64,000 bases of DNA. Source: Comamonas sp. JUb58. GTDB lineage: Bacteria; Pseudomonadota; Gammaproteobacteria; Burkholderiales; Burkholderiaceae_C. The stretch's first letter is position 1. Every line of letters starts with the position of its first letter. The stretch spans positions 62,001-126,000 of the forward strand of contig NZ_SOAL01000001.1 in assembly GCF_004364775.1 (NCBI RefSeq), read 5' to 3'. Shown here in pieces: positions 1 to 8,822 of this stretch. Below the pieces are notes generated by a model. The model worked only from the letters and a program-made list of their open reading frames with translations. It was not told the DNA's origin and did no database searches. The translations under genes were made by a program, and so were the position numbers.

Positions 1-912
1 GCAGCGCGGGCCCGATCCCAGCAAGCGCAGGTCGTTGGCGATCTTGACCAGCGAGCTGGCCAGGGTGTTGAGCGCGCCCGAGGCCTCTACCAGCGCATCG
101 TGCACCGCCATGCCTTCGAACTTGCTGGGGTTGGGCACAAAGGCCAGCCCGGTCAGGCCCTGCAGTTCCTCGCAAAAGGCGGCATCAAAACCCGGCGGCG
201 CATTCAGGCCGGTGCCCGCTGCCGTGCCGCCCTGGGGCAGCACCAGCAGGCGCGGCAATGTCGCCCGCACCCGCTCCATGCCCAGCGCCAGCTGCCGGGC
301 ATAGGCGTCAAAGGCCTGGTCCACCATCATCGGCACGGCATCCATCAGGTGGGTGCGCGCGATCTTGACCACGCCCGCAAAGGCCTGCGCCCTGCCAGCC
401 AGGCTGGCTTGCAGCACCGCCAGCGCCGGCAGCAGGCGCTCTTCCAGCTCCCGCACCGTGGCGATGTGCATCACCGTGGGAAAGCTGTCATTCGATGACT
501 GCGAAGCATTGACATGGTCGTTCGGGTGTACCGGCGCCTTGCTGCCGCGCGGCTCGCCCAGCAGCTCGTTGGCGCGGTTGGCGATGACCTCGTTGGCATT
601 CATATTGGTCTGGGTGCCCGATCCGGTCTGCCAGACCGTCAGCGGAAAATCCGCATCATGCGCACCGTCGCGCAGCAGCGCTGCCGCCTGCACGATAGCA
701 TCGGCAAGCCGCACATCCAGCGCGCCGCAGCGCTGGTTGGCCTTGGCGGCGGCCATCTTCTGCAGGCCAACGGCCTGGATCAGGCAGCTGGGAAAGCGCT
801 CGGTGCCAATCGTGAAAACGCCCAGCGCGCGCTGCGTCTGGGCCCCCCAGTAACGCGCGGCGGGCACCTCCACCGGCCCAAAGGCGTCATGCTCGATACG
901 GCTGTCGTTCAT
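1..912 (-). CDS. fumC: Class II fumarate hydratase, 3' end beyond window
   Basis: Interconverts fumarate and L-malate as a soluble iron-independent tetramer. The first 304 residues are present; the C-terminal part, including the GSSxMPxKxNP signature, lies outside the window. Seen: WGAQTQR near residue 22, GSGTQTNMN at 97-105, and HPNDHVNASQSSND at 129-142, which carries the substrate-site His. The GTQ-NMN form fits fumarase rather than aspartase (GTSVNMN). The ATG at 912 follows a GGAGA about 7 bases upstream. It is the last gene of a reverse-strand run behind the symporter and lyase, separated from the symporter by about 50 bases. In this context it would convert fumarate that is imported or released by the lyase into malate. 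Confident for family; fumarase versus a relative is inferred from motifs. Confidence 0.9.
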   Translation of the reverse strand, partial: MNDSRIEHDAFGPVEVPAARYWGAQTQRALGVFTIGTERFPSCLIQAVGLQKMAAAKANQRCGALDVRLADAIVQAAALLRDGAHDADFPLTVWQTGSGTQTNMNANEVIANRANELLGEPRGSKAPVHPNDHVNASQSSNDSFPTVMHIATVRELEERLLPALAVLQASLAGRAQAFAGVVKIARTHLMDAVPMMVDQAFDAYARQLALGMERVRATLPRLLVLPQGGTAAGTGLNAPPGFDAAFCEELQGLTGLAFVPNPSKFEGMAVHDALVEASGALNTLASSLVKIANDLRLLGSGPRC

Positions 913-965
913 GCTGTGTCTCCAGGGGGGCATGCCAGCGGTGCATGCCCCGGGGTTCAGTGGGC

Positions 966-2354
966 TCAGCCTGCGCTGGGGCTGCGTTGCAGGGCGGGGC
1001 TGGCCGCGCTGTCATGCGCATCGGCTGCCAGCAGGTTGCCATCGTCGATCGCCTCGTCGGCCGCTTGGGTTTGCGGGTAGCGCTCGGGGTAGAGGTGGCG
1101 CTCGGCAGCCTGCGCATCGAAGGTGCCCGACCACTTGGCCACCACCACCGTCGCCACGCTGTTGCCCAGGGTGTTGCAGGTGGCAATCGCCATCGACAGG
1201 AAGCGGTACACGCCAAAGATCACGGCCAGGCCTTCCACAGGCAGGATGCCGGTGGAGGTGACAGTGGCCGCAAACACCACGAACGAGCCGCCCGACACGG
1301 TAGCCGCGCCCTTGGAGGTGAGCAGCATCAGCAGCAGGATGCCGATCTGGTGGTCCAGACTCAGCGGCACGCCGTAGGCATGCGAAATGAACATCACGCC
1401 CATGGCCATGAACAGCGAGGTGCCGTCCAGGTTGAAGGCATAGCCGGTGGGCAGCACCAGGCCCACGGTCTGCTTGGCGCAGCCCAGGCGTTCCAGCTTG
1501 ATCAGCAGGCGCGGGAGTGCGCTCTCGGACGAGGCCGTGCCCAGCACGATCAGGATCTCATCCTTGATGTAGCGCACAAAGCGCCAGAGGCTAAAGCCGG
1601 CAATGCGCGCCACCAGCCCCATCACCACGGCAATGAACAGCGCCACCAGCACATAAAAGCCCAGCACAAACTGCGCCAGTGCAATCAGCACTGCCGTGCC
1701 ATTGCTGCCGACCGAGTAGGCCACCGCACCAAAGGTGCCGATGGGCGCGAGCTTCATCACCAGGTTGATAAAGGCGAACAGCACTTCGGAGATGCCATCG
1801 AGCGCGGCATTGATGGGCTTGCGGCGCGCATCGGGGATGGCCAGGATGCCGATGCCCACCATGACGGCCAGCACCACCACCTGCAGCAGCTCGCCCTTGG
1901 CAAAGGCGCCCACAAAATTGTCCGGCACGATGTGCGCCATGAACTCCAGAAAGCCCTGGGGCGCCGCCGCCTTGGCCACCGGCGCAGCCGTGCTGGCCGT
2001 CACATGGGCCATGCCCTTGCCGATCTCAATCAGGTTGCCTGCGAGCAGGCCCACGACCAACGCGATGGTCGACACGATCTCGAAATAGACAATCGCGCGC
2101 CAGCCCACGCGGCCCGCGCTTTTGACATCGCCGGCCGAGGCAATGCCGTGCACGATGGTCAAAAACACCAGCGGCGCCACGCCAGCCTTGATCAGCGACA
2201 GAAACATGTCGCCCAGCAGCTTGAGCTTGGACGCAAAGGCCGGGAACACAAAGCCCACGGCAATGCCCAGCAAGAGGGATACCAGCACCTGCATGCCGAG
2301 CTTGCGGTACCAGGGCAGTTTGCGCACAGGCGCCAGAGATTGGGAATTCGTCAT
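966..2354 (-). CDS. dctA: C4-dicarboxylate:cation symporter (DctA family, DAACS)
   Basis: Inner-membrane importer that takes up succinate, fumarate or malate with protons or sodium. The 462-residue protein has about eight hydrophobic segments and the family hallmarks: a serine-rich GTASSESALP loop, the GYAFNLDGTS motif, and LGNSVATVVVAKW near the end. An upstream in-frame start at 2369 exists, but the ATG at 2354 is preceded by a good GGAGGAGA ribosome site, so I chose it. The C-terminal tail after the last membrane segment is long and polar. It sits between the lyase gene (22 bases upstream) and fumC, so transport and metabolism of C4 acids are probably expressed together under the divergent GntR regulator. 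Confidence 0.88.
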   Translation of the reverse strand: MTNSQSLAPVRKLPWYRKLGMQVLVSLLLGIAVGFVFPAFASKLKLLGDMFLSLIKAGVAPLVFLTIVHGIASAGDVKSAGRVGWRAIVYFEIVSTIALVVGLLAGNLIEIGKGMAHVTASTAAPVAKAAAPQGFLEFMAHIVPDNFVGAFAKGELLQVVVLAVMVGIGILAIPDARRKPINAALDGISEVLFAFINLVMKLAPIGTFGAVAYSVGSNGTAVLIALAQFVLGFYVLVALFIAVVMGLVARIAGFSLWRFVRYIKDEILIVLGTASSESALPRLLIKLERLGCAKQTVGLVLPTGYAFNLDGTSLFMAMGVMFISHAYGVPLSLDHQIGILLLMLLTSKGAATVSGGSFVVFAATVTSTGILPVEGLAVIFGVYRFLSMAIATCNTLGNSVATVVVAKWSGTFDAQAAERHLYPERYPQTQAADEAIDDGNLLAADAHDSAASPALQRSPSAG

Positions 2355-2376
2355 TGTTGTCTCCTCCACCGCAGCC

Positions 2377-3753
2377 TCAGGCCTGCACCTGCGCCGACAG
2401 TTCCAGCGCGCGGTCCACCATCTGTGGCGCCAGGCCCAGGTAGTTGGTCGGATCGGTCAGGCGGTCAATGGTGGCGCGGTCAAAGTGCTGGGTCACCTCT
2501 GGCAGCGCAGCCAGCGCCTCGGCCAGGGTGCCGCCCTTGTCGTTGACGGTGCGGCATGCGTCGTACACCACATCGTGCGCCTGCTGGCGGCCAATGTGCG
2601 GCGCCATGCCCATCATCACGGCCTCGGCCACGATCAGGCCTCGGCTGATGCCCAGGTTGTGCTTCATGCGGTCCTCATCGACGATCAGGCCGCCCAGCGC
2701 AAACTTGGCCTGGTACAGCGCACCGGAGCTGAGGATGAAGCTCTCGGGAATGGCAATCCACTCCGCATGCCAGGGGCCGGTGGCGCGTTCAAAGTCCTGC
2801 ACCATGGCATCCACCATCAGGCCGGCATGCTGGCGCACGGCCTTGGAGGCGGCCAGCATCAGCTCGCTGGAGATGGGGTTGCGCTTTTGCGGCATGGTGC
2901 TGCTGGCGCCACGGCCCTTGACGAAGGGCTCATACACCTCGGCGAACTCGGTGGAGGCCATGATCATGATGTCCAGCGCAATCTTGCCCAGCGAGCCGGT
3001 GATAAGCGCCAGCAGGTTGATCGCTTCGGCAAAGCCATCGCGGGCCACATGCCAGGTGGTGGCCGGCACGCCCAGGCCCAGCTCATCGGCCAGCGCCTTC
3101 TGAATCGCAAAGCCTGCTTCGCCCACCGAGGCCAGGGTGCCGGCAGCGCCTGCGAACTCGACCACCGCCACACGTGGGCGGAGCTCGGCCAGGCGCTGCT
3201 GGTGGCGGTCAAACATCGCCAGCCAGATGGCAACCTTGTAGCCGAAGGTCACCGGCAGCGCCTGCTGCAGGTGGGTGCGGCCCGCCATCGGCGTGTCGCG
3301 GTGCTTCTTGGCCAGGTTGGCAAGGATGCCGCGCAGCTCGCGCACATCGGCATCGATGCTGTCGATCGCATCGCGCACCTGCAGTGCCACGGCGCTGTCC
3401 ATGATGTCCTGCGTGGTGGCGCCCCAGTGCACATAGCGGCCGGCTTCGCCACACATCGCCACCAGCTGGTGCACCAGCGGCAGGATGGGGTAGCCCACGA
3501 TGTCGGTCTCATGGCGCATATGGTCAAAGTCGATGCGCGAGAGCTGCGATTCGCGCGCTATCACCTCGGCGGCATCGGCAGGGATCACGCCCACCCGCGC
3601 CTCGGCCTTGGCCAGGGCCACTTCCACATCGATATAGCGCTGGATCAGGGCCTGGTCCGAGAAGATGTCGCGCATCTTCTGGGTGCCAAAGGCGTCACGG
3701 AACAGGATGGAGTCGACGACCGTGCTGGAGAGAGGAAAGGAGGTGGCGCTCAT
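2377..3753 (-). CDS. Aspartase/fumarase-superfamily lyase (PcaB/PurB-like)
   Basis: 458-residue enzyme of the superfamily that removes fumarate, or a related C4 unit, from a substituted succinate. Seen: WGATTQD at 110-116, GRTHLQQ at 158-164 with the conserved His, and the GASSTMPQKRNP signature loop at 282-293. The closest families I can name are 3-carboxy-cis,cis-muconate cycloisomerase and adenylosuccinate lyase. No protocatechuate-pathway genes are nearby; instead the gene leads an operon with a C4-dicarboxylate symporter and fumarase. That suggests a catabolic lyase releasing fumarate from an unknown adduct. It is first in the operon, 117 bases from the divergent GntR gene, with operator palindromes between. 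The family is certain and the substrate unknown. Confidence 0.82.
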   Translation of the reverse strand: MSATSFPLSSTVVDSILFRDAFGTQKMRDIFSDQALIQRYIDVEVALAKAEARVGVIPADAAEVIARESQLSRIDFDHMRHETDIVGYPILPLVHQLVAMCGEAGRYVHWGATTQDIMDSAVALQVRDAIDSIDADVRELRGILANLAKKHRDTPMAGRTHLQQALPVTFGYKVAIWLAMFDRHQQRLAELRPRVAVVEFAGAAGTLASVGEAGFAIQKALADELGLGVPATTWHVARDGFAEAINLLALITGSLGKIALDIMIMASTEFAEVYEPFVKGRGASSTMPQKRNPISSELMLAASKAVRQHAGLMVDAMVQDFERATGPWHAEWIAIPESFILSSGALYQAKFALGGLIVDEDRMKHNLGISRGLIVAEAVMMGMAPHIGRQQAHDVVYDACRTVNDKGGTLAEALAALPEVTQHFDRATIDRLTDPTNYLGLAPQMVDRALELSAQVQA

Positions 3754-3790
3754 GGTGCGTGCTGTATTGCGTTAGAGTAGATGACATGCT

Positions 3791-3842
3791 ATGTCCGGAC
3801 CAATTATGTCCGGACATATGAACTATAAATATGTTCGGACAT
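3791..3842. promoter_or_regulatory. Array of three palindromic operators, probable GntR sites
   Basis: Three related 12-bp units lie in the 117-base divergent gap: 3791-3802 (ATGTCCGGACCA), 3806-3817 (ATGTCCGGACAT, a perfect palindrome) and 3831-3842 (ATGTTCGGACAT, one arm change). Start-to-start spacings are 15 and 25 bases. A further perfect palindrome, GGGTATACCC, is at 3853-3862 just before the regulator start. Dimeric GntR/HutC regulators typically bind short palindromes beside their own gene, so these probably control both the lyase operon and the regulator. The repeats are seen; the binding protein is inferred. Confidence 0.75.
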
Positions 3843-3870
3843 ATCCATTACAGGGTATACCCTTGCTTCC

Positions 3871-4617
3871 ATGAATGACGCCACTGCCCGCAAACTGAAC
3901 TTCAGCGATATCGCCAACCACCTGACCGATGCCATCACCTCGGGGCATTTCGCGGTGGGGGCGCTGCTGCCCACCGAACTGGAGCTGTGCGAGCACTACA
4001 GCACCAGCCGCCACACCGTGCGGGCGGCGCTGGCAGCGCTGCAGGAGCGCGGCCTGGTATCGCGCAAGAAGAACGTGGGCACGCGCGTAGAGGCCTCCAA
4101 GCCCAAGAGCCCGTTCCGCCCCACCCTCGCCTCGGTGGATGACCTGGTGCAGTTCGGCGCCGAGCATTTGCGCCAGGTGCAGCGCATTGAAGAAACGGTG
4201 GCCAGCGCCAGCCTGGCGCAGGAGTTGGAATGCCCGCCCGGCGCGCGCTGGCTGTGCATCTCCAGCCTGCGGCTGGAAGGCGACCGCCAGGCCCCGCCCA
4301 TCGGCTGGACCGATGTCTATGTGGACCCGCAGTACCAGGACATTGGCGAGTTGGTGCGCGCCACCCCCGGCGTGCTGATCAGCAGCCTGATCGAAGAGCG
4401 CTATGGCCGGCAGATTGCAGAAATCCGCCAGGACATCCAGGCGGTGCAGATCGACGATGCCGCGCTCGCCAAGGTGCTGGAAGTGCCGCTGGGCGCCCCA
4501 GCGCTGAAGATTGTGCGGCGCTACCTGGACCTGGACGGTGAGCTGTTCGAGGCCAGTGTCACCACCCACCCGGCCGAGCGCTTTCGGGTGTCGATGCGGT
4601 TGCAGCGGATGAAGTAG
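3871..4617 (+). CDS. GntR-family (HutC/UTRA) transcriptional regulator
   Basis: 248-residue repressor-type protein. The N-terminal winged helix spans about residues 10-75 (AITSGHFAVGALLPTE, then SRHTVRAALAALQERGLV, then the wing). A UTRA ligand-binding domain covers about 95-240. It is transcribed away from the lyase-dctA-fumC operon and separated from it by palindromic sites, the standard arrangement for a local catabolic regulator whose effector is the substrate or an intermediate. The chosen ATG has little Shine-Dalgarno signal, so the start is less certain than the frame. The effector is unknown. Confidence 0.9.
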   Translation: MNDATARKLNFSDIANHLTDAITSGHFAVGALLPTELELCEHYSTSRHTVRAALAALQERGLVSRKKNVGTRVEASKPKSPFRPTLASVDDLVQFGAEHLRQVQRIEETVASASLAQELECPPGARWLCISSLRLEGDRQAPPIGWTDVYVDPQYQDIGELVRATPGVLISSLIEERYGRQIAEIRQDIQAVQIDDAALAKVLEVPLGAPALKIVRRYLDLDGELFEASVTTHPAERFRVSMRLQRMK

Positions 4618-4663
4618 GCCCCGGCGAGCGCCAGGGCGCGACGCCGCTGCCGCCCGCTTGCCA

Positions 4664-5068
4664 TCAACGGCTCAGGGCCGTCTCATGCAGGTAGTGCCAG
4701 CGCAGCGCCCCATCGGCGCAATCCACAATCGCCGTCGCCCAGCGCGCCGTGGCGCTGCCGTTCAGATGGTGGGTCTCCTGGTAGCGCAGCGCCACGCTGC
4801 TGGCGGCTTGCCAGACAGTGGCCACCTCGCCGATCTCGATGCGCAGCCCGGGCCGGCCGCCAGCGGCTTGCTCGAACATCGCAGCCACCTGCGGCAGCTG
4901 CACCACGGCACCTGCGGTAGTCACCATGCTGAAGCTTTCGGCAAACATGGGCATCAGCTGATCCATGGCAGCCCGCGCCATGCCCGGCTCGCCGGCAAAA
5001 ATGGTTTGGATCAGTGCGTGCACGTCGTGGACGCTGCGCTCGGCAGCCTGGATGTAGGTCTTATTCAT
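4664..5068 (-). CDS. Small uncharacterised protein, SnoaL/NTF2-like candidate
   Basis: 134 residues beginning MNKTYIQAAERSV. No signal peptide or membrane segment. Size and pattern (an N-terminal helical half, then alternating beta-type segments ending in an RWHYLHETAL strand) resemble the NTF2/SnoaL or DUF4440 fold, but no catalytic residue can be assigned, so this is only a suggestion. The ATG overlaps the stop of the upstream MFS gene by 8 bases (ATGAATAA), which implies translational coupling and a shared role with the exporter. Longer in-frame starts would run far into the MFS gene and were rejected. Confidence 0.6.
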   Translation of the reverse strand: MNKTYIQAAERSVHDVHALIQTIFAGEPGMARAAMDQLMPMFAESFSMVTTAGAVVQLPQVAAMFEQAAGGRPGLRIEIGEVATVWQAASSVALRYQETHHLNGSATARWATAIVDCADGALRWHYLHETALSR

Positions 5069-6416
5069 GGTGGGTATTTTCTGCAGGCAAGCTGCGCAGT
5101 TGAAGAAGAGGAAGCAGGCCCAGCACCGCGGCGATGGCAAATGTGAGGTGGTAGGCCTGGGGTGCCGGCCAGCGCTGCGCCAGCCCATTGAAAACCATCA
5201 GCAGCAGCGCCGCGCCCACGCTGAAGGCCATTTGGCGGTTGATGTTCCACAGCACGCTGGCCTTGTGGGTTTGGGCGCCGTCAAAATCCATCAGCGCCGT
5301 GGTCTGCGCGCTGTTGGCACCCAGCCCGCCGCCCATGCCCATAAACGCATAGGCCAGGATGAGGACCGGCAGATCCTGGGTGGAATCCACCGCCGCCAGC
5401 GCCGCAATGCCCAGGCTGTGCAGCAGCATTGCCAGCAAAAACAAGCGCCCTGCCCCCACCCGGTTGTACAGGCGCCCGCACAGCAGCATGGCCGCCAGCG
5501 CCCCTGCGGCATACACCACCATGAAGCGCCCCGTTTGCGCGGCCCCCATCTGGAGCAGGTCTTGCAGATAAAAGATATTGAGCAGGTTCACCCCGGTAAA
5601 AATGCCGGGGATGGCGTAGTACACCCAGATCGACAGCGTGAGCCGGGGACTTTGGAGCAAGCGCAGATCCACGATGGCATCGGCCACCTGGCGGAAATGC
5701 CTGGCATAGAGGCCGGCAAACCCCAGCGCAGCGCCCAAGCAGGCCAGCGCCACCACGCCGGCTTGGCCGGCCCCATAGAGCGACATGCCCAGCAAGGCAC
5801 TGGCCAGCGCGGCGCTGATCAGCAGCAGGCCCAGCAGGTCGGGCCTTGTCTGCGCTGGCGAAGGCTCCTCGCGCAGCCACAGCCATGACAAGGCAGCGGC
5901 CGCCAGCGCCAGCGGAATATTGGCGTGGAACACCCAGCGCCAGGAGGCCTGGTCCACGATCCAGCCACCCAGGCTGGGAGACAGCGCAGGTGCCAGCAGG
6001 GCCACCGCCATCACCAGGGTTGAGATACGGGCCCGTTCGCTGCCTTGGAAGCGGTTGAAGGTCATCGCCTGGCCCACGGGGATCAGCAGGCCGCCCGCCA
6101 TGCCCTGTACCAAGCGCCAACCCACCATCTGGCCAAAGCTGCTAGCCTCACCGCAGGCCCACACGGCCCCCGCAAACACCAGCATCGATGCGGCCAGCAA
6201 GCGCCGTGCACCCCAGCGGCTGGCCAGCCAGGGGCTGAGCGGAATGACCAGGGTCAGCCCCAGGATGTAGGCATTCGCGACCCAGGCGCTGGCCGCGCTG
6301 CCGATCTGGAATGCGGCGGCCATGCGCGGCAAGGCCACGGCCGGCATAAAGATGTTGATGCAGTCAATGAAAAATCCCAGCAAGAACACGGAGGCAATGC
6401 GGTAGCGGTACGTCAT
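5061..6416 (-). CDS. MFS drug exporter (EmrB/QacA-like)
   Basis: 451-residue inner-membrane major-facilitator protein with 12-14 predicted hydrophobic segments. The start ATG at 6416 is preceded by AAGGG; a much longer in-frame extension upstream is basic, non-membrane and overlaps the divergent promoter, so it was dropped. Typical features: MPAVALPRMAAAF in the first helix, a WLASRWGARRLL loop matching motif A (G-x-x-D/A-R-x-G-R-R-type), and a GWRLVQGMAGGLL segment. The divergent LysR gene starts 89 bases away, and a small coupled gene follows. Probably exports a toxic organic compound sensed by the LysR protein; the substrate is not deducible. Confidence 0.85.
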   Translation of the reverse strand: MTYRYRIASVFLLGFFIDCINIFMPAVALPRMAAAFQIGSAASAWVANAYILGLTLVIPLSPWLASRWGARRLLAASMLVFAGAVWACGEASSFGQMVGWRLVQGMAGGLLIPVGQAMTFNRFQGSERARISTLVMAVALLAPALSPSLGGWIVDQASWRWVFHANIPLALAAAALSWLWLREEPSPAQTRPDLLGLLLISAALASALLGMSLYGAGQAGVVALACLGAALGFAGLYARHFRQVADAIVDLRLLQSPRLTLSIWVYYAIPGIFTGVNLLNIFYLQDLLQMGAAQTGRFMVVYAAGALAAMLLCGRLYNRVGAGRLFLLAMLLHSLGIAALAAVDSTQDLPVLILAYAFMGMGGGLGANSAQTTALMDFDGAQTHKASVLWNINRQMAFSVGAALLLMVFNGLAQRWPAPQAYHLTFAIAAVLGLLPLLQLRSLPAENTHHE

Positions 6417-6505
6417 CTTGGATCCCTTTGGCCCAGGATGGTAGGCAGCGCTGCGCGGCCCGTCGATACCGCTATGCTTGAATCTTTGTTTGGCCAGATT
6501 GAACA

Positions 6506-7432
6506 ATGAACCGCATCGCCCTCTCCACCCAGCTCCACCGCGTGCAGACCTTTCTGGCCGTTGTCGAGCTGGGCTCATACACCAAGGCGGCCGATTACCT
6601 GTCCATCAGCAAGGCCATGGCCAGCCTGCATGTCAAAGCCCTGGAGGAGGCCCTGGCCGTCACGCTGCTGCTGCGCAGCACCCGCAGCATTGCGCTGACC
6701 GAAGCCGGCCAGGACTTCTACGATGAGTTCAAGGAGCTGGTCGGCCAGCTGGAAAACAAGTTTGAAATGGCCATGCAGGGACGCAAGCGCATCGCCGGCA
6801 CCTTGCGCCTGAGCACCACGGGCGAATATGGCGAGCGCTTCATCCTGCCATTGATGGCCAGGTTTGTGCAGCAGTACCCGGCCATCTCCATCCGCTACGA
6901 CACCAACTCCTCGCTCAGCGACCTGATTGCCGAAAAGCTCGACCTGGTGGTGCGCCTGGGCAGCCTGGCCGATTCCGACTTCAAGAGCCGCAAACTGGAC
7001 GACTACGACATCCTGCTCGTCGCCTCGCCCGCCTTGCTCAAAAAGCATCCGGTGCGGCAGCCTGCGGATCTGGCCCAACTCCCCTGGATCGCCAACAGCA
7101 ACCTCCAGAGCCCCACGCACTGGACCCTGCGCGGTCCGCAGAACAAGAGCACCGAGGTCAAGGGCAGCGCCGCCCACCATGCCAACACCTCCGCCGCCAT
7201 CCGCCTGATGGCGCTGTCGTCGATGGGTGTCGCCGTGCTGCCCGCCTGGCTGATCGAGCAGGAACTGCACAGCGGCGCCCTGCAGCAGCTGCTGCCAGGC
7301 TACAGCCTGCCACGCCAGTCAATCAGCGCAGTCTTCCCCAACAGCAGCCACCTGCCGCACAAGACCCGCGCCTTTATCGACTTTCTCAGCAAGAACCTGG
7401 GGCCCTCTGCCAAACGACCTGCGCTGGTCTGA
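6506..7432 (+). CDS. LysR-family transcriptional regulator
   Basis: 308-residue activator/repressor. The N-terminal helix-turn-helix is at about 20-45 (ELGSYTKAADYLSISKAMAS), followed by the LysR substrate-binding region (RIAGTLRLSTTGEYG and a MGVAVLPAWL motif near 245). The class is the common AaeR/DmlR-like one. It is divergent from the MFS exporter at 6416 and presumably controls it. It is followed by an inverted-repeat terminator whose T-run faces the convergent gene. Confidence 0.92.
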   Translation: MNRIALSTQLHRVQTFLAVVELGSYTKAADYLSISKAMASLHVKALEEALAVTLLLRSTRSIALTEAGQDFYDEFKELVGQLENKFEMAMQGRKRIAGTLRLSTTGEYGERFILPLMARFVQQYPAISIRYDTNSSLSDLIAEKLDLVVRLGSLADSDFKSRKLDDYDILLVASPALLKKHPVRQPADLAQLPWIANSNLQSPTHWTLRGPQNKSTEVKGSAAHHANTSAAIRLMALSSMGVAVLPAWLIEQELHSGALQQLLPGYSLPRQSISAVFPNSSHLPHKTRAFIDFLSKNLGPSAKRPALV

Positions 7433-7480
7433 ACGCGGACTCGGGCGATCCGCGTCCTTCCCGCTTCACCAATCCGCATG

Positions 7481-7502
7481 AAAAAGCCCTCCGAAGAGGG
7501 CT
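7481..7502 (-). terminator. Rho-independent terminator of the IPTL-CTERM gene
   Basis: Read on the reverse strand, AGCCCTC-TTCG-GAGGGCT (perfect 7-bp stem with an ultra-stable TTCG loop, 7485-7502) is followed by TTTTT. It ends transcription of the gene that stops at 7509 and separates it from the convergent LysR gene. Confidence 0.88.
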
Positions 7503-7508
7503 GGGCAA

Positions 7509-8822
7509 TCAGGCCAGGTTGCGCTTTCTGCTCAGGAACCCGGCCACACCCATGGTCAGCATCGACAGCAGGCCGACACCCCAGCCAGCCAGGCCGGGAA
7601 CAGCGGTGGCTGTGCCGGGGTTGGGCGGCGTGACCTTGGCAGGAATGTGCAAGGTCACGGTGACTGGATCGGCCGTGCAGGCGGGCGTGGGCGTCGACGT
7701 GTCGCAGACCCTGTACTGGAAAGTCACATCGCCGGAATACACACCGTCAGGGGTATAGAGAATCAGCTCGGGATGGCTGGGATCGGGGATGCTCAGCGCA
7801 CCGAACTGCGGAGCGCTCAGCAACTCGACCGATGCCTTGTTGATGGTCGTGCCGCCTTCCACATAGTCATTGGTGGTGACATCGGGAATCGCAAAGGCCG
7901 CCGAGATATTGGGCAGCGTGTGCTCGTCATCAACGCCCTTGACGACCTCGGTGGCAGGTACCTGAGAGGCGGTCACCAGGATATTGTCGAACGCTGCATA
8001 AGAGCTGTCTGTGTCCATCTCCCAGACCACACCCAGACGCTGTGTAGCGCTGGTGAAACCCATCGCTGCCATATCCAAGGCGTAGTGCATGGCATGCCAG
8101 TCAAAGGACAGGCCATTTGGCGACGCGGTGGAGAACGTAAACACCTCTGTGCGGACTGCAGAGGCTGGCACACCATTGATATTCACCGAGGATTCGGATG
8201 CACCGTTGTCTACCAAAGACAAGGTGTCACTTGCCTCAAGCCGGAAGAAACGAAACTTGACGCCGTAGTCCTTGTTGGGTCGATCCAGCCAAATCTTGTG
8301 ATACAGATCGGTGGGGTTCGTCGGGTCTGCGCCAGCCAATTGCACCGCCAACCCGGACCAGTCCATCGACAGGTCCATGAAACTCTGTCCTTGTGTCGGA
8401 AAGACCAGCCCCACCGACTCTGAGTGGCTGTAATCACTCGTTTGACGAATGATCGCCCCGGTGAACTTGTTCAGTGGGCGGAGATTGTCTGCGTAGCCAT
8501 TACCGATCCAGGCGGGGGAATGGCTGGGGTTATCGGTTGGATTGTTGACGGCGGTCGTGCACAGACGATCTGCGGTTTTGACCTGAACAAAGGGAAAGCC
8601 ATTGGCCGGATCACTGTAATTGTCAGAGAACGTACCGTAGTTCGCGCTCCCCACCGGAGTCCCCCCACCATCTCGGCATATCTCGATCGCGAACTGCGCA
8701 GCATTGGGCGTCTCAAAGTCGTTCTGATACACCGTAATCAGCCCCTGGGCAAACAGGCTGGAAGTGGCAAGCAACATGGCCGAGGAAACAACGATGTTCC
8801 GGGCACCCCACAGATGAGTCAT
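7509..8822 (-). CDS. Secreted surface protein with IPTL-CTERM sorting tail
   Basis: 437 residues. An N-terminal signal peptide (about 1-26, ending SSLFAQG) is followed by a long beta-rich region, an Ig/cadherin-like repeat near 300-400 (NDYVEGGTTI, VYSGDVTFQYRVCD), a proline-rich linker, and a C-terminal tail. The tail is VPGLAGWG, then a hydrophobic helix, then FLSRKRNLA. That tripartite tail fits the betaproteobacterial IPTL-CTERM signal, with VPGL in place of IPTL. Such signals are believed to direct export and anchoring or processing at the cell surface. The AAGGA site before the ATG at 8822 supports the start. The gene has its own terminator and stands alone; the function of the ectodomain is unknown. 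Confidence 0.75.
   Translation of the reverse strand: MTHLWGARNIVVSSAMLLATSSLFAQGLITVYQNDFETPNAAQFAIEICRDGGGTPVGSANYGTFSDNYSDPANGFPFVQVKTADRLCTTAVNNPTDNPSHSPAWIGNGYADNLRPLNKFTGAIIRQTSDYSHSESVGLVFPTQGQSFMDLSMDWSGLAVQLAGADPTNPTDLYHKIWLDRPNKDYGVKFRFFRLEASDTLSLVDNGASESSVNINGVPASAVRTEVFTFSTASPNGLSFDWHAMHYALDMAAMGFTSATQRLGVVWEMDTDSSYAAFDNILVTASQVPATEVVKGVDDEHTLPNISAAFAIPDVTTNDYVEGGTTINKASVELLSAPQFGALSIPDPSHPELILYTPDGVYSGDVTFQYRVCDTSTPTPACTADPVTVTLHIPAKVTPPNPGTATAVPGLAGWGVGLLSMLTMGVAGFLSRKRNLA

Noticed and set aside
1-912. Aspartate ammonia-lyase
   Set aside because: GTQTNMN and the HPNDHVN segment fit class II fumarase; aspartase has GTSVNMN.
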